A DNA stretch of 64,000 nucleotides from Rhizobium sp. SL86 (GCF_026672545.1 NZ_JAPPRJ010000002.1:633001-697000); one strand, 5' to 3'; shown: positions 35,522 through 44,989, numbered from the stretch's first letter. Notes: generated from the letters alone by a model not told the origin. Program-made: numbers and translations.

Positions 35522-36691
35522 GTGAAAGCACTGACCTGGCATGGAAAGCACGATATCCGATGCGAAAGCGTGCCCGATCCCACGATCCAAGACGGGCGCG
35601 ATGCAATCATTCGCGTGACCGCCTGTGCCATTTGTGGCTCGGACCTGCACCTTTATGACGGGGTGATGCCGGACATGCACAAGTGCGATGTCATGGGTCA
35701 CGAGACCATGGGCGAGGTGGTCGAGGTCGGCCGGGAGAACACGAAGCTGAAGGTGGGCGACCGGGTCGTCATTCCCTTCACCATTTCCTGCGGCGAATGT
35801 TTTTTCTGCCAGCGCGGGTTTTATTCCGGCTGCGAACGTTCCAATCCCGATGCGGCCAAGGTCTCCAAATTGTGGGGCAATTCGCCGGCTGGCCTGTTCG
35901 GTTATTCCCACCTTCTCGGCGGTTATGCCGGTGGCCAGGCGGAATATTTGCGTGTTCCCTATGCCGATGTCGGGCCGATCAAGGTGCCGGAAGGTCTGAC
36001 GGACGAACAGGTGCTGTTCCTCTCGGACATCTTCCCCACCGGGTATATGGCGGCGGAATTCTGCAACATCCAGCCGGGTGATACTATCGCGATCTGGGGC
36101 TGCGGCCCGGTCGGCCAGATGGCGATCAAGTCGGCCTTCATTCTCGGGGCGGAACGGGTCATCGCGATCGACACCGTGCCCGAACGGCTCCGTCTGGCGG
36201 AAGCATCCGGGGCGCTGACGCTCGATTTCCTGGAAGACGATATCTACGAGGAGATCATGGAACTTACCGGCGGACGCGGCGCCGATGGCTGCATCGACGC
36301 TGTGGGAACGGAAGCGGATGCCTCCGCCAGCTGGGATTCGCGCTGGGACCGCATCAAGGTCGCGGCCTACCTCGGCACCGACCGGCCGCATGTGCTGCGC
36401 CAGGCGATCCATTGCTGCCGGAACTTCGGCACGGTCTCGATCGTCGGCGTCTATGGCGGCTTCCTCGACAAGATGCCGATGGGGTCGGCCGTCAATCGTG
36501 GTCTGACGTTCCGCATGGCCCAGACACCGGTGCAGCGTTACCTGCCGCTCCTGATGGATCGCATCGTCAACGGGGAGATCGACCCGTCCTTCGTTATCAC
36601 CCATCGCGGTTCGCTCGAGGATGGGCCGGCCCTCTACAAGACCTTCCGCGACAAACAGGACGGCTGCATCAAGGTCGTGCTCAAGCCCTAA
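35522..36691 (+). CDS. Zinc-dependent alcohol dehydrogenase, formaldehyde-dehydrogenase-like
   Basis: The 389-residue medium-chain dehydrogenase has the catalytic zinc ligands in AICGSDLH and MGHETMGEV. The structural-zinc cysteines are in [20 protein letters not shown], and the NAD site [10 protein letters not shown] sits near residue 195. The long insert with [19 protein letters not shown] is typical of glutathione-independent or uncharacterised formaldehyde/threonine dehydrogenase-like enzymes in Rhizobiales. The start is GTG 35522. An SDR gene follows after 14 nt, forming a two-gene operon, possibly for general stress or aldehyde removal. Confidence 0.88.
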   Translation: MKALTWHGKHDIRCESVPDPTIQDGRDAIIRVTACAICGSDLHLYDGVMPDMHKCDVMGHETMGEVVEVGRENTKLKVGDRVVIPFTISCGECFFCQRGFYSGCERSNPDAAKVSKLWGNSPAGLFGYSHLLGGYAGGQAEYLRVPYADVGPIKVPEGLTDEQVLFLSDIFPTGYMAAEFCNIQPGDTIAIWGCGPVGQMAIKSAFILGAERVIAIDTVPERLRLAEASGALTLDFLEDDIYEEIMELTGGRGADGCIDAVGTEADASASWDSRWDRIKVAAYLGTDRPHVLRQAIHCCRNFGTVSIVGVYGGFLDKMPMGSAVNRGLTFRMAQTPVQRYLPLLMDRIVNGEIDPSFVITHRGSLEDGPALYKTFRDKQDGCIKVVLKP

Positions 36692-36705
36692 CGAGGAAAC
36701 GGCAA

Positions 36706-37506
36706 ATGGATACGCAGACAGAAACGAAGGGCCTCGCCGTCGTGACCGGGGCCTCCACCGGCATCGGTTACGAACTGGCCAAATGCGCGGCAAAGGATGG
36801 CTATGACGTGGTGATCGCCGCAGACGAGACCGGTATTCACACAGCCGCAGCCCAGCTGAAGGAATTCGGCGGCGCGGTGCACCCGATCGAGGTCGATCTG
36901 GCGACACCGGATGGCGTGCGCCGTCTGGTGGCTGCCGTTCAATCCCTGCAGAGACCGGTCGATCTATTGATGGCCAATGCAGGTCGCGGTCTGGGGGAGG
37001 CATTCCTTGACGAGGATCTGCAGCGGGCGCAGCGTGTGGTGGATACCAATGTCTCCGGTACGATTATGCTGGTCCACGCCATCGGCAACCAGATGCGCAA
37101 TCGCGGCGAGGGGAAGATCCTGTTGACCGGATCCATCGCGGGCTACATGCCGGGAAGCTTCCAGGCGGTCTACAACGCAACCAAGGCCTTCATCAACAGC
37201 TTCTCGTTGGCCATCCGTGACGAGCTGAAAGGAACCGGTGTCACGGTGACCTGCCTGATGCCCGGGCCGACCGATACGGAGTTCTTCGACCGGGCGGATC
37301 TGGAAAACACCTCCGTTGGTGAAATGAAGAAGGACGATCCGGTAATGGTCGCACGTCTCGGCTACGAGGCCATGATGGATGGCGAAGGCGACGTGGTGAC
37401 CGGTTGGAAGAACAAGCTGCAGTCGACACTTGCCAACGTTACCCCCTCTGGCGTTCTGGCCGCGGCGCACCGCCGCATGGCGGAGCCGAAAGATCAGGCC
37501 AACTGA
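36706..37506 (+). CDS. SDR-family oxidoreductase
   Basis: The 266-residue short-chain dehydrogenase has the cofactor motif VVTGASTGIGYELAK, NAGRG, and the catalytic serine, tyrosine and lysine (LTGSIAGY, then YNATKAF). The substrate is unknown. GAGGAAACGGCAA precedes ATG 36706. It shares its operon with the zinc dehydrogenase and is followed by an intrinsic terminator at 37551. Confidence 0.9.
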   Translation: MDTQTETKGLAVVTGASTGIGYELAKCAAKDGYDVVIAADETGIHTAAAQLKEFGGAVHPIEVDLATPDGVRRLVAAVQSLQRPVDLLMANAGRGLGEAFLDEDLQRAQRVVDTNVSGTIMLVHAIGNQMRNRGEGKILLTGSIAGYMPGSFQAVYNATKAFINSFSLAIRDELKGTGVTVTCLMPGPTDTEFFDRADLENTSVGEMKKDDPVMVARLGYEAMMDGEGDVVTGWKNKLQSTLANVTPSGVLAAAHRRMAEPKDQAN

Positions 37507-37550
37507 CACGAGACGTCCGACCGGCAGACGAACCTGGAGGGAAGAAAGGA

Positions 37551-37576
37551 GGCTCCGGCATGGCCGGGGCCTTTTT
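37551..37576 (+). terminator. Intrinsic terminator after the SDR gene
   Basis: GGCTCCGGC pairs with GCCGGGGCC (one G-U type pair) around a 3-nt loop and is followed by TTTTT. It closes the dehydrogenase operon before sodC. Confidence 0.75.
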
Positions 37577-37687
37577 GCGAACCGTCCTATTCTATCGATC
37601 GCGGCGTGTTTTGAGCGCTCGTGTGCCTGTGCCTGGAACAGTGGCTGCCTGCCGGAGTTCCCCCTCTTTCAAGAGAGGAGACTATCG

Positions 37688-38206
37688 ATGACAAGCAAAA
37701 ACATAACGGCGGCGACCCTGATCGCAGTCATGTCGGGCGGTGTCGCCTTTGCACAGGAAAACCCTCCGTCGTCTGCGACATTCGTCGATGCGAAAGGCGA
37801 GCAGAGCGGCACGGCGGAACTGACAACGCCTGCGGCTGGTGGCGTGCTCATCCGGATGGAGATCAGCGGCTTGCCCGCCAGCCAGTGGGTGGCCGTCCAC
37901 GTGCATGAAACCGGTGAATGCGATGCTTCGACCCAGCATGAATCGGCGGGTGGCCATTTCAACCCTGGCTCGAAGTCGCACGGCTACCAATCGAGCGATG
38001 GTCCGCATGCGGGCGATATGCCGAACCAGTATGTCGGGGCGGATGGCGTCCTGCGGACCGAAATCCACAATCCGATGATCTCGCTGGACAAGAACGAGAC
38101 CGGTGTTATCGGCCGGGCGCTCATGGTCCATGCGAAGCCGGACGACTACAAAAGCCAGCCTTCGGGCGATGCAGGACAGCGCTTGGCCTGCGGGGTCATC
38201 CGCTAA
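37688..38206 (+). CDS. sodC: Periplasmic Cu/Zn superoxide dismutase
   Basis: The 172-residue enzyme converts superoxide to oxygen and hydrogen peroxide in the periplasm. It has a signal peptide (about 1-22, ending GVAFAQ). The metal ligands lie in HVHETGECD, GGHFNP, SKSHGYQ and HAGDMPN, and a C-terminal LACGVIR supplies the second disulphide cysteine. AAGAGAGGAG lies ahead of ATG 37688. It appears to be a single-gene unit. Confidence 0.93.
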   Translation: MTSKNITAATLIAVMSGGVAFAQENPPSSATFVDAKGEQSGTAELTTPAAGGVLIRMEISGLPASQWVAVHVHETGECDASTQHESAGGHFNPGSKSHGYQSSDGPHAGDMPNQYVGADGVLRTEIHNPMISLDKNETGVIGRALMVHAKPDDYKSQPSGDAGQRLACGVIR

Positions 38207-38325
38207 TCCTTTGGTGGGAGGGCGCAGGCCGTAACAGGCGGCTGGGTCCTCCCATTCTGTTATTTATGTTATGCTGCGGTGCACAAAATATAATCGTACT
38301 TTTCGCCTTTACAACCTTCTTTCGC

Positions 38326-38340
38326 AATAGTAGTACTATT
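38326..38340. promoter_or_regulatory. GntR/FadR-type operator upstream of the sugar importer
   Basis: AATAGTAGTACTATT is a perfect 7-1-7 inverted repeat whose centre GTAGTAC fits the GTM-N-KAC pattern of FadR-subfamily GntR sites. The GntR regulator of this operon (42950-43672) is the natural ligand. Confidence 0.6.
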
Positions 38341-38343
38341 CGC

Positions 38344-38368
38344 AGACGCCGTGGAGGCGGCGTCTTTT
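38344..38368 (+). promoter_or_regulatory. 5'-leader hairpin with T-run before the ytfQ-like gene
   Basis: AGACGCCG and CGGCGTCT form an 8-bp stem with a 6-nt loop, followed by TTT. It ends 13 bp before the ytfQ start, next to GGGAGG. It could be an attenuator or a 5' mRNA protector. Confidence 0.45.
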
Positions 38369-38381
38369 CAGGGAGGACATC

Positions 38382-39344
38382 ATGAATATCGTACGCAAGC
38401 TTGCGCTCAGCGCAAGCATGGTCGCACTGTGCTGCACTGCAGCATCTGCAGCCAATCTCACGGTCGGCTTTTCCCAGATCGGGTCTGAATCCGGCTGGCG
38501 CGCTGCCGAAACCTCGGTCACCAAGCAGGAAGCCGAAAAGCGCGGCGTGACGCTGAAGTTTGCCGATGCGCAGCAGAAGCAGGAAAACCAGATCAAGGCA
38601 TTGCGCGGCTTCATCGCCCAGGGTGTCGACGCCATTCTCGTCGCTCCGGTCGTTGCCACCGGCTGGGAGGAGGTGCTGAAGGAAGCCAAGGAAGCCAAGA
38701 TCCCGGTCGTCCTGCTCGACCGCGGCGTCGACGCGCCGCAGGATCTTTACCTCACCTCGGTTGCATCCGACCAGGTGAAGGAAGGCCGCGTTGCGGGCGA
38801 GTGGCTGGCAAAGACCGTCGGATCCAAGGATTGCCGCGTTGTCGAACTGCAGGGCACCGTCGGCTCGACCCCGGCGATCAATCGCAAGAAGGGTTTCGAA
38901 GAGGCCATCGCGTCGAGCAAGAACATCAGCATCGTTCGCAGCCAGACCGGTGACTTTACCCGCTCGAAGGGCAAGGAAGTCATGGAAGGCTTCCTGAAGG
39001 CGGAAAATGGCGGCAAGAACATCTGCGCCATGTACGCTCATAATGACGACATGGCTGTTGGCGCCATCCAGGCCATCAAGGATGCCGGCCTGAAGCCGGG
39101 AACGGATATCCTCGTCGTGTCGATCGATGCGGTTCCGGATATCTTCGCCGCCATGATGAAGGGCGAAGCCAACGCCACCGTGGAACTGACACCGAACATG
39201 GCAGGGCCGGCCTTCGATGCGCTCGACGCCTACTTGAAGAGCGGCAAGCAGCCTGCAAAGTTCATCATCACGGAGTCGAAGCTCTACACGCCTGCGGACG
39301 ATCCGAAGGGCGAATACGAGCGCCGCAAGGGCCTCGGTTACTGA
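38382..39344 (+). CDS. ytfQ: Sugar ABC transporter substrate-binding protein, YtfQ-like
   Basis: The 320-residue periplasmic protein has a signal peptide (about 1-23, ending AASAAN) and the type I sugar-binding fold (LTVGFSQIGSESGWRAAET, IDAVPDIFAAMMKGEANATVEL). FSQIGSESGWR is characteristic of YtfQ, which in Escherichia coli binds galactofuranose. With the genes downstream it forms a full YtfQ-YtfR-YtfT-YjfF importer. GGGAGGACATC precedes the ATG. Confidence 0.9.
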   Translation: MNIVRKLALSASMVALCCTAASAANLTVGFSQIGSESGWRAAETSVTKQEAEKRGVTLKFADAQQKQENQIKALRGFIAQGVDAILVAPVVATGWEEVLKEAKEAKIPVVLLDRGVDAPQDLYLTSVASDQVKEGRVAGEWLAKTVGSKDCRVVELQGTVGSTPAINRKKGFEEAIASSKNISIVRSQTGDFTRSKGKEVMEGFLKAENGGKNICAMYAHNDDMAVGAIQAIKDAGLKPGTDILVVSIDAVPDIFAAMMKGEANATVELTPNMAGPAFDALDAYLKSGKQPAKFIITESKLYTPADDPKGEYERRKGLGY

Positions 39345-39357
39345 GCCACGGCCTCGG

Positions 39358-39380
39358 ACGGGACCGCGATGCGGTCCCGT
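39358..39380 (+). repeat. Intercistronic hairpin after the ytfQ-like gene
   Basis: ACGGGACCGC pairs perfectly with GCGGTCCCGT around a GAT loop. No T-run follows, so it probably protects the upstream binding-protein message rather than ending transcription. Confidence 0.65.
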
Positions 39381-39440
39381 CTGCGATTTCGGCCGGCCTT
39401 GGCCAGCCTCAGGATGCATGACGGGTGGGCGTGAAAGACG

Positions 39441-40973
39441 ATGACAACAGACAATGAGGTGGTGCTCGAAGCCAGGGGCATCATCAAGACGTTCGGCAAT
39501 CATGCGGCGCTGAAGGGCGTCGACATCAGTTTCCGGCGCGGCGAGGTGCATGCGCTTCTGGGCGAAAACGGCGCCGGCAAATCGACCCTCATCAAAATCG
39601 TCACGGGCGCCTATATTCCGGATGGTGGAACGATCCATCTCGAGGGGCAACCCGTTTCCTTCGCAACCCCGCAGCAGGCACAGTCGCTCGGCATTGGCAC
39701 GGTCTATCAGGAGGTGAACCTCCTGCCGAACATGACGGTCAGCGACAACCTCTTCATCGGCCGCCAGCCGACCTCTGCCGGCATCGTCAACCGCAAGGCA
39801 ACCGACGAGATGGCGCGCGAGGTCCTGTCCCGTTACGGTCTCGATATCGATGTCCGTGCGGAACTCTCCACCTATTCCGTCGCCGTTCAGCAGATCGTTG
39901 CCATCGCACGTGCCGTCGAACTTTCCGGCAAGGTGCTGATCCTCGACGAACCGACCGCCAGCCTCGACCGCCACGAGGTCGACAAGCTGTTCCAGATCAT
40001 CCGCACTCTGAAGGCGAGGGGCCTTGCCATCGTCTTTATCACCCATTTTCTCGATCAGGTATTTGAGTTGTCCGACCGCGTGACGGTGCTGCGCAACGGC
40101 TCCCTGATCGGCTCGGAACGGATCGATGCGCTCAACCGGACAAGCCTGGTGCGCATGATGCTCGGCAAGGATCTCGTCCAGCATCACCACACACCGGTGG
40201 AAGGGCAGGCGGAAGGCGGCGAAACGCTGATGACGGTGCGCCAGCTGGGTCTGACCGGCAAGGTGCAGCCGATCGATCTCGAAATCCGGAAGGGAGAGGT
40301 CGTCGGCGTTGCCGGCCTGCTCGGATCAGGCCGCACGGAAATGGCGCGGCTGATGTTCGGCATCGACATTGCCGACAGCGGCGGGCTGCATATCGACGGC
40401 AGGGAACGCGTTGTGCGCTCCGCGCGCGAGGCGGTGGATCTCGGTTTCGGTTTCTGCCCCGAGGATCGCAAAGCCGATGGCATTTTCGGTGATCTTTCTG
40501 TGCGCGAAAACATTGTCATCGCCATGCAGGCTCGGCTTGGCTGGTTCAAGGCGCTGAACCGCGACGAACAGATGGAAATCGCCGGCAACTTTATTGAGGC
40601 GCTCGATATTCGCACCGCTTCCGCCGACCTGCCTGTCAAGCTTCTGTCGGGGGGTAACCAGCAGAAGGTGATCCTGGCCCGCTGGTTGGCGACGGACCCG
40701 CGTTTCCTCATCCTCGACGAGCCGACGCGCGGTATCGATGTCGGGGCGCATGCGGAAATCGTCCGCATGATCAGCCGGCTGCGCGAGGACGGACTGGCGC
40801 TCGTCGTCATTTCGTCCGAACTGGACGAGATCGTCAGTTATTCCTCCCGCGTCGTGGTCATGCGGGACCGGACGCTCGTTGCCGAACTGGAAGGGGCGGA
40901 TATCACACCCTCGAAGATCGTCCAGAGCATTGCGGGACAGGCGGGCGAACCGGTCGCGGAGGTGACCGCATGA
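39441..40973 (+). CDS. ytfR: Sugar ABC transporter ATPase, double-domain, YtfR-like
   Basis: The 510-residue protein has two ATPase halves. The first has Walker A GENGAGKST (about residue 40) and ILDEPTASLD. The second has the degenerate P-loop GLLGSGRTEMARL and a clear signature LSGGNQQKVILARWL, as in RbsA/YtfR. One polypeptide therefore drives the transporter. It overlaps the YtfT-like gene by 4 nt. Confidence 0.92.
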   Translation: MTTDNEVVLEARGIIKTFGNHAALKGVDISFRRGEVHALLGENGAGKSTLIKIVTGAYIPDGGTIHLEGQPVSFATPQQAQSLGIGTVYQEVNLLPNMTVSDNLFIGRQPTSAGIVNRKATDEMAREVLSRYGLDIDVRAELSTYSVAVQQIVAIARAVELSGKVLILDEPTASLDRHEVDKLFQIIRTLKARGLAIVFITHFLDQVFELSDRVTVLRNGSLIGSERIDALNRTSLVRMMLGKDLVQHHHTPVEGQAEGGETLMTVRQLGLTGKVQPIDLEIRKGEVVGVAGLLGSGRTEMARLMFGIDIADSGGLHIDGRERVVRSAREAVDLGFGFCPEDRKADGIFGDLSVRENIVIAMQARLGWFKALNRDEQMEIAGNFIEALDIRTASADLPVKLLSGGNQQKVILARWLATDPRFLILDEPTRGIDVGAHAEIVRMISRLREDGLALVVISSELDEIVSYSSRVVVMRDRTLVAELEGADITPSKIVQSIAGQAGEPVAEVTA

Positions 40974-41971
40974 GACGCCTCAGCCTGAGTGACATCGCCA
41001 AACCGCAGCTTCTGGCGCTCGCCTTCATCCTGGTGCTCAACTGGATGGTCTTTCCCGGATTTTTCAACGTCACCTGGCAGGATGGCCGGTTGTTCGGCAG
41101 TCTGATCGATGTCATCAATCGTGGCGCGCCGGTCGCGATCCTTGCCATCGGCATGACGGCGATCATCGCGACGCGCGGTGTCGACCTCTCCGTTGGCGCC
41201 GTTATGGCCGTTGCGGGTGCTGTTGCCGCGACATCCGCCGTCGCCGGCCAGCCGCTCATCGTCACGCTGGCCGGGGCACTGCTGGTGGGACTTGCCTGCG
41301 GCCTGTGGAACGGCTCGCTCGTCGCCTTCCTCGGTATCCAGCCCTTCGTCGCGACACTGGTGCTCATGGTGGCCGGGCGCGGCGTGGCGCAATTGATCAC
41401 CGAGGGCTCGATTGTCACCTTTTCCGATCCCGCCCTGATCTTCGTCGGTACGGGCTCGGTCCTCGGCCTGCCGATGCCGGCGGTGATCGCGCTGATCCTG
41501 ATGATCGCAGCCCATCTGGTCATGCGGCGCACCGCCATCGGCCTCTTTGTCGAAGCGATCGGCACCAATCTTTCGGCGGCCAACTATACCGGCCTGCGCG
41601 CCCGCACGGTCATTCTTGGGCTGTATGCCTTCGGCGGTTGCTGTGCGGCGCTTGCCGGCGTCATCGCGGCTGCCGATATTCGCGGCGCGGACGCCAACAA
41701 TGCCGGGTTGTGGCTGGAACTGGACGCCATCCTTGCCGTCGTCATCGGTGGGACATCGCTTTTGGGTGGACGCTTTTCCATCCCGATGTCCGTGCTGGGC
41801 GCCGTCATCATCCAGGCGATGAATACCGGCATCCTGGTCTCGGGGCTGCCGCCGGAATTCAACCTGATCGTCAAGGCAAGCGTCATCATCCTGATCCTCG
41901 TGATGCAATCCGACAGGGTCGCGGAGGTGGTGTCGCGCCGCTTTGGCCGCATGACGACGAGGGGAAAATAA
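40970..41971 (+). CDS. ytfT: Sugar ABC transporter permease, YtfT-like
   Basis: The 333-residue permease has about nine helices and the family motif TRGVDLSVGAVMAVAGAV near residue 65. EAIGTNLSAANYTGLRA is the cytoplasmic coupling region. It pairs with the YjfF-like protein, whose ATG is 2 nt after its stop codon. Confidence 0.92.
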   Translation: MRRLSLSDIAKPQLLALAFILVLNWMVFPGFFNVTWQDGRLFGSLIDVINRGAPVAILAIGMTAIIATRGVDLSVGAVMAVAGAVAATSAVAGQPLIVTLAGALLVGLACGLWNGSLVAFLGIQPFVATLVLMVAGRGVAQLITEGSIVTFSDPALIFVGTGSVLGLPMPAVIALILMIAAHLVMRRTAIGLFVEAIGTNLSAANYTGLRARTVILGLYAFGGCCAALAGVIAAADIRGADANNAGLWLELDAILAVVIGGTSLLGGRFSIPMSVLGAVIIQAMNTGILVSGLPPEFNLIVKASVIILILVMQSDRVAEVVSRRFGRMTTRGK

Positions 41972-41972
41972 C

Positions 41973-42953
41973 ATGAACCCGCGCTACAGACCTCTCGCCG
42001 CGACGACGATCATCTTCGTCATCGCCTATGCCATCTGCATCAGCCAGTACCCCAGCATGTGGTCCACTCGCGTGCTCGGCAACTTCCTCACCGACAACGC
42101 CTTTCTCGGCATCGCCGCGGTGGGGGCAACCTTTGTCATCATCTCCGGTGGCATCGATCTCTCGGTGGGCGCCGTGGTCGGCCTTGCCGGTGTGCTTGTC
42201 GCGGTGCTTGTTTCCCAGTTGGGGGTTCACCCCGTGGCGGCCTTCGTCATCGTGCTGGCCATTTCGGCTGCCTTCGGTGCCAGCATGGGAGCGGCGATCC
42301 ATTTCCTGCGCGTGCCGCCCTTCATCGTCACGCTGGCCGGCATGTTCATGGCGCGCGGCCTTGCCTCGATCCTGACGCAGGATTCGATCCCGATCGATCA
42401 CGATGTCTATCGTGCCATTTCGGGGCTCTATTACCGGCTGCCGGGCGGTGGGCGCCTCAGCGCCATCGGCCTGTTGATGCTCTTCGTCTTCCTCGTCGGC
42501 GGCATCATTGCCCACAAGACCCGCTTCGGATCCTACGTCTATGCGCTTGGCGGCAACCCTACGTCGGCAGCGCTGATGGGGGTTCCCGTCGCACGAACAA
42601 CGATCGGCATCTATGCGCTTGCCTCCTTCCTGGGCGGGCTTGCGGGTATCGTTTATTCGCTCTACACCTCCTCCGGTTATCCGCTTGCGGCCGTCGGAAT
42701 GGAACTCGATGCGATCGCTGCGGTGGTGATCGGCGGCACACTGTTGACCGGCGGTTATGGCTTCATTTTCGGGACACTCATCGGCGTGATGTTGCAAGGC
42801 CTCGTCCAGACATACATCGTCTTTGACGGAACCCTGTCGAGCTGGTGGACCAAGATTGCGATCGGTCTCCTGCTGTTCATGTTCATTCTTCTGCAGAAAC
42901 TGGTGTTTTCCGCACAGGGGCGCGGCCCAAGGCTGAAGAGAGCTCCTGCATGA
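41973..42953 (+). CDS. yjfF: Sugar ABC transporter permease, YjfF-like
   Basis: The 326-residue permease carries ISGGIDLSVGAVVGLAGVL and YALGGNPTSAALMGVPVARTTIG, matching YjfF. The stop overlaps the regulator gene by 4 nt, so importer and regulator are cotranscribed. Confidence 0.92.
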   Translation: MNPRYRPLAATTIIFVIAYAICISQYPSMWSTRVLGNFLTDNAFLGIAAVGATFVIISGGIDLSVGAVVGLAGVLVAVLVSQLGVHPVAAFVIVLAISAAFGASMGAAIHFLRVPPFIVTLAGMFMARGLASILTQDSIPIDHDVYRAISGLYYRLPGGGRLSAIGLLMLFVFLVGGIIAHKTRFGSYVYALGGNPTSAALMGVPVARTTIGIYALASFLGGLAGIVYSLYTSSGYPLAAVGMELDAIAAVVIGGTLLTGGYGFIFGTLIGVMLQGLVQTYIVFDGTLSSWWTKIAIGLLLFMFILLQKLVFSAQGRGPRLKRAPA

Positions 42954-43672
42954 TCGAGCCGGGGAGCCTTCTTCGCTCCCTGACCGAGCGAACGGTGGCA
43001 CGCAATTTCCAGTCGCGTGTCATTCATGAAATCGGGGCCGGAGTGATCTCCGGCCATTTTCCGATTGGCAGCACGCTTCCAAATGATGCCGCCCTGATGG
43101 ATGAGTTCGGCGTCTCGCGCACCGTGCTGCGCGAGGCGTTGAAGACACTGGAGGCCAAGGGGCTTCTGGAGGCGCGGCCGAAGGTCGGCACCAAGGTTGC
43201 CAAGAAAAGCCGCTGGAACCTCTATGATCCGCAGGTGCTTGCCTGGCACCTGACGGCGCCGCCGGACCGCGAGTTCCTGACAGGTCTAGGCGAAGTGCGC
43301 CGCTCGCTGGAGCCGCTGGGTGCCGCCCATGCCGCAAGCCGCCGCAGCGCCGAGCAGGTGCGCCTGATGCGCTACTGGATCCAGCAGATGGAGATGTCAC
43401 TCGACCAGGCGAGCAACTTTTGCGTCGCCGATTTCGAACTTCACCGGATCATTGCCGAAGCCTCCCGCAATCCCTTCATTCGGGGGCTCAACGGAGTGAT
43501 CGAGCTGTCGCATGCCTTCGCTTACCTGAAGCCCGTCAACGAGCCCGACGATGCTGATCTCCTGCCGTTCCTCACGCTCCATCGAGATCTGGTGATCGCC
43601 ATCGAACGGGCGCGCGAGGACGAGGCGCAGGAGGCCATGCTGAAGGTGATCGCCTTCGAGCAGATCCTGTAG
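42950..43672 (+). CDS. GntR-family (FadR subgroup) regulator
   Basis: The 240-residue protein has an N-terminal winged helix (LPNDAALMDEFGVSRTVLREALKTLEAKGLLEARPKVGT) and a C-terminal FCD ligand domain with metal-binding type residues (DFELHRIIAEAS, LHRDLVIAIERARED). Cotranscription with the importer and the GntR-type box at 38326-38340 suggest it controls the importer in response to the sugar or its acid derivative. Confidence 0.9.
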   Translation: MIEPGSLLRSLTERTVARNFQSRVIHEIGAGVISGHFPIGSTLPNDAALMDEFGVSRTVLREALKTLEAKGLLEARPKVGTKVAKKSRWNLYDPQVLAWHLTAPPDREFLTGLGEVRRSLEPLGAAHAASRRSAEQVRLMRYWIQQMEMSLDQASNFCVADFELHRIIAEASRNPFIRGLNGVIELSHAFAYLKPVNEPDDADLLPFLTLHRDLVIAIERAREDEAQEAMLKVIAFEQIL

Positions 43673-43685
43673 GGAGCCGGGAGGG

Positions 43686-44279
43686 TCAGGCGGACGGTAT
43701 CCGGCGATGACGCAAGCCATCCATCAGAAGGCCGATCAGGCGGTTGGCGCGTTCACGCCATTGGGGTGTGTCGGGAATGGAATAGATGCTGGAGAGCGCG
43801 TGGAGAACGTCCTCAGTCTCCACATCGGAGCGGATCGTGCCTGCCTCGATCGCCTTGGCGATGAGGGCGGAGAAGGCGTTTCGAAGCAGCGCAGACCCAT
43901 CCGAAAAGAGGGCAGCGTTGGACACAATGAGAAGCTTCAGGCTGTTGGCCATGCCTCGTTTGGTCGCCATATAGGTGACGAAGCGGTACATCCAGTCTTC
44001 CAGCGCCTCATCCGGCGCCTTTTCCGCGGCCAACTGTTCTGCGGCTTCGGCAAGCAATTCCAGTTCGCGACGGTAGACCACTTCAACCAGATGTTCGCGC
44101 GTCGGAAAATGCCGGTACAGCGTGCCGATGCCGACGCCGGCGCGTCTGGCAATCTCTTCCAGCGAGGCGCCGGATCCGCGTTCTGCAAAGGCCTCGGCCG
44201 CCATCCGAATGAGCTTGTCGCGGTTGCGACGTGCATCGGCCCGCAGACGCGGGGCGTTCTTCGGCTCGGGAGAGGCCAA
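43686..44279 (-). CDS. TetR-family repressor
   Basis: The 197-residue protein has the TetR helix-turn-helix ASLEEIARRAGVGIGTLYRHFPTRE (about residues 39-63) and a helical C-terminal ligand domain. It faces the PaoABC-type genes. The palindrome AAACGGAGGCGCCTCCGTTT between them is the probable binding site. It likely represses the oxidoreductase and itself until an aldehyde-like inducer binds. It is convergent with the GntR gene, 13 bp away. Confidence 0.9.
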   Translation of the reverse strand: MASPEPKNAPRLRADARRNRDKLIRMAAEAFAERGSGASLEEIARRAGVGIGTLYRHFPTREHLVEVVYRRELELLAEAAEQLAAEKAPDEALEDWMYRFVTYMATKRGMANSLKLLIVSNAALFSDGSALLRNAFSALIAKAIEAGTIRSDVETEDVLHALSSIYSIPDTPQWRERANRLIGLLMDGLRHRRIPSA

Positions 44280-44332
44280 TTGTTACGCTCCAGCACAGAA
44301 GGGCTTGACGAACATGCGCGAGCCACTAGGTT

Positions 44333-44352
44333 AAACGGAGGCGCCTCCGTTT
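44333..44352. promoter_or_regulatory. TetR operator: perfect 20-bp palindrome
   Basis: AAACGGAGGCGCCTCCGTTT is self-complementary over its whole length and lies 53 bp upstream of the TetR start, in the divergent promoter region. Confidence 0.75.
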
Positions 44353-44509
44353 GTGTGGAGAGCCTGACACTCCTTAATTCATGAGGGGGCCGGATGTCAT
44401 GTCGAATTGGACATACGCCCTTGCTCATCATCATCTAGGCTCTGGCCGCATCTTGGCCAGCCCACCCGCCCCACAGATTTGCATTCGTGACGAGAAGCAG
44501 GAGCTTATC

Positions 44510-44989
44510 ATGACACGGACCATCACACTCTCGCTCGACATCAATGATCGACGATATGACGTCGACGTCGAGCCCCGCGTGACGCTGCTCGATGCGCTGC
44601 GCGAGCATGCCGGCCTGACCGGTACCAAAAAGGGCTGCGATCAGGGCCAGTGCGGCGCCTGCACCTGCCATGTAGACGGCAAGCGGGTGCTATCCTGCCT
44701 GATGCTGGCCGCACAGGCGGAAGGCCGCAAGATCACGACCATCGAAGGACTGGCGACGGGTGGCGGAGATCTGCACCCGGTTCAGGTCGCCTTCATGGAA
44801 AACGACGCCTTCCAGTGCGGTTACTGCACGCCGGGCCAGATCATGTCGGCGGTGGCCTGCATTCGAGAAGGCCATGCCGGCTCCGACGAAGAAATCCGCG
44901 AATACATGTCCGGCAATCTCTGTCGCTGCGGGGCCTACAACAACATCGTCGCCGCCGTGCGGCAAGCCGCGGAGATGGCCGATGCTTGA
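44510..44989 (+). CDS. Aldehyde oxidoreductase 2Fe-2S subunit (PaoA-like)
   Basis: The 159-residue subunit holds two [2Fe-2S] clusters (CDQGQCGACTCHVDGKRVLSC and CGYCTPGQI with CRCGAYNN). ATG 44510 has AGGAG 6 nt upstream. Unlike Escherichia coli PaoA there is no twin-arginine leader, and the upstream in-frame bases do not encode one, so this complex is probably cytoplasmic. It overlaps the FAD-subunit gene by 8 nt. Confidence 0.9.
   Translation: MTRTITLSLDINDRRYDVDVEPRVTLLDALREHAGLTGTKKGCDQGQCGACTCHVDGKRVLSCLMLAAQAEGRKITTIEGLATGGGDLHPVQVAFMENDAFQCGYCTPGQIMSAVACIREGHAGSDEEIREYMSGNLCRCGAYNNIVAAVRQAAEMADA

Noticed and set aside
35372..37003. A 543-codon minus-strand frame opposite the alcohol dehydrogenase
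   Set aside because: Antisense shadow; the plus strand carries complete zinc-ligand and cofactor motifs.
38196..40190. A 664-codon open frame on the minus strand over ytfQ and ytfR
   Set aside because: Codon mirror of the importer genes, with no domain and no ribosome binding site.
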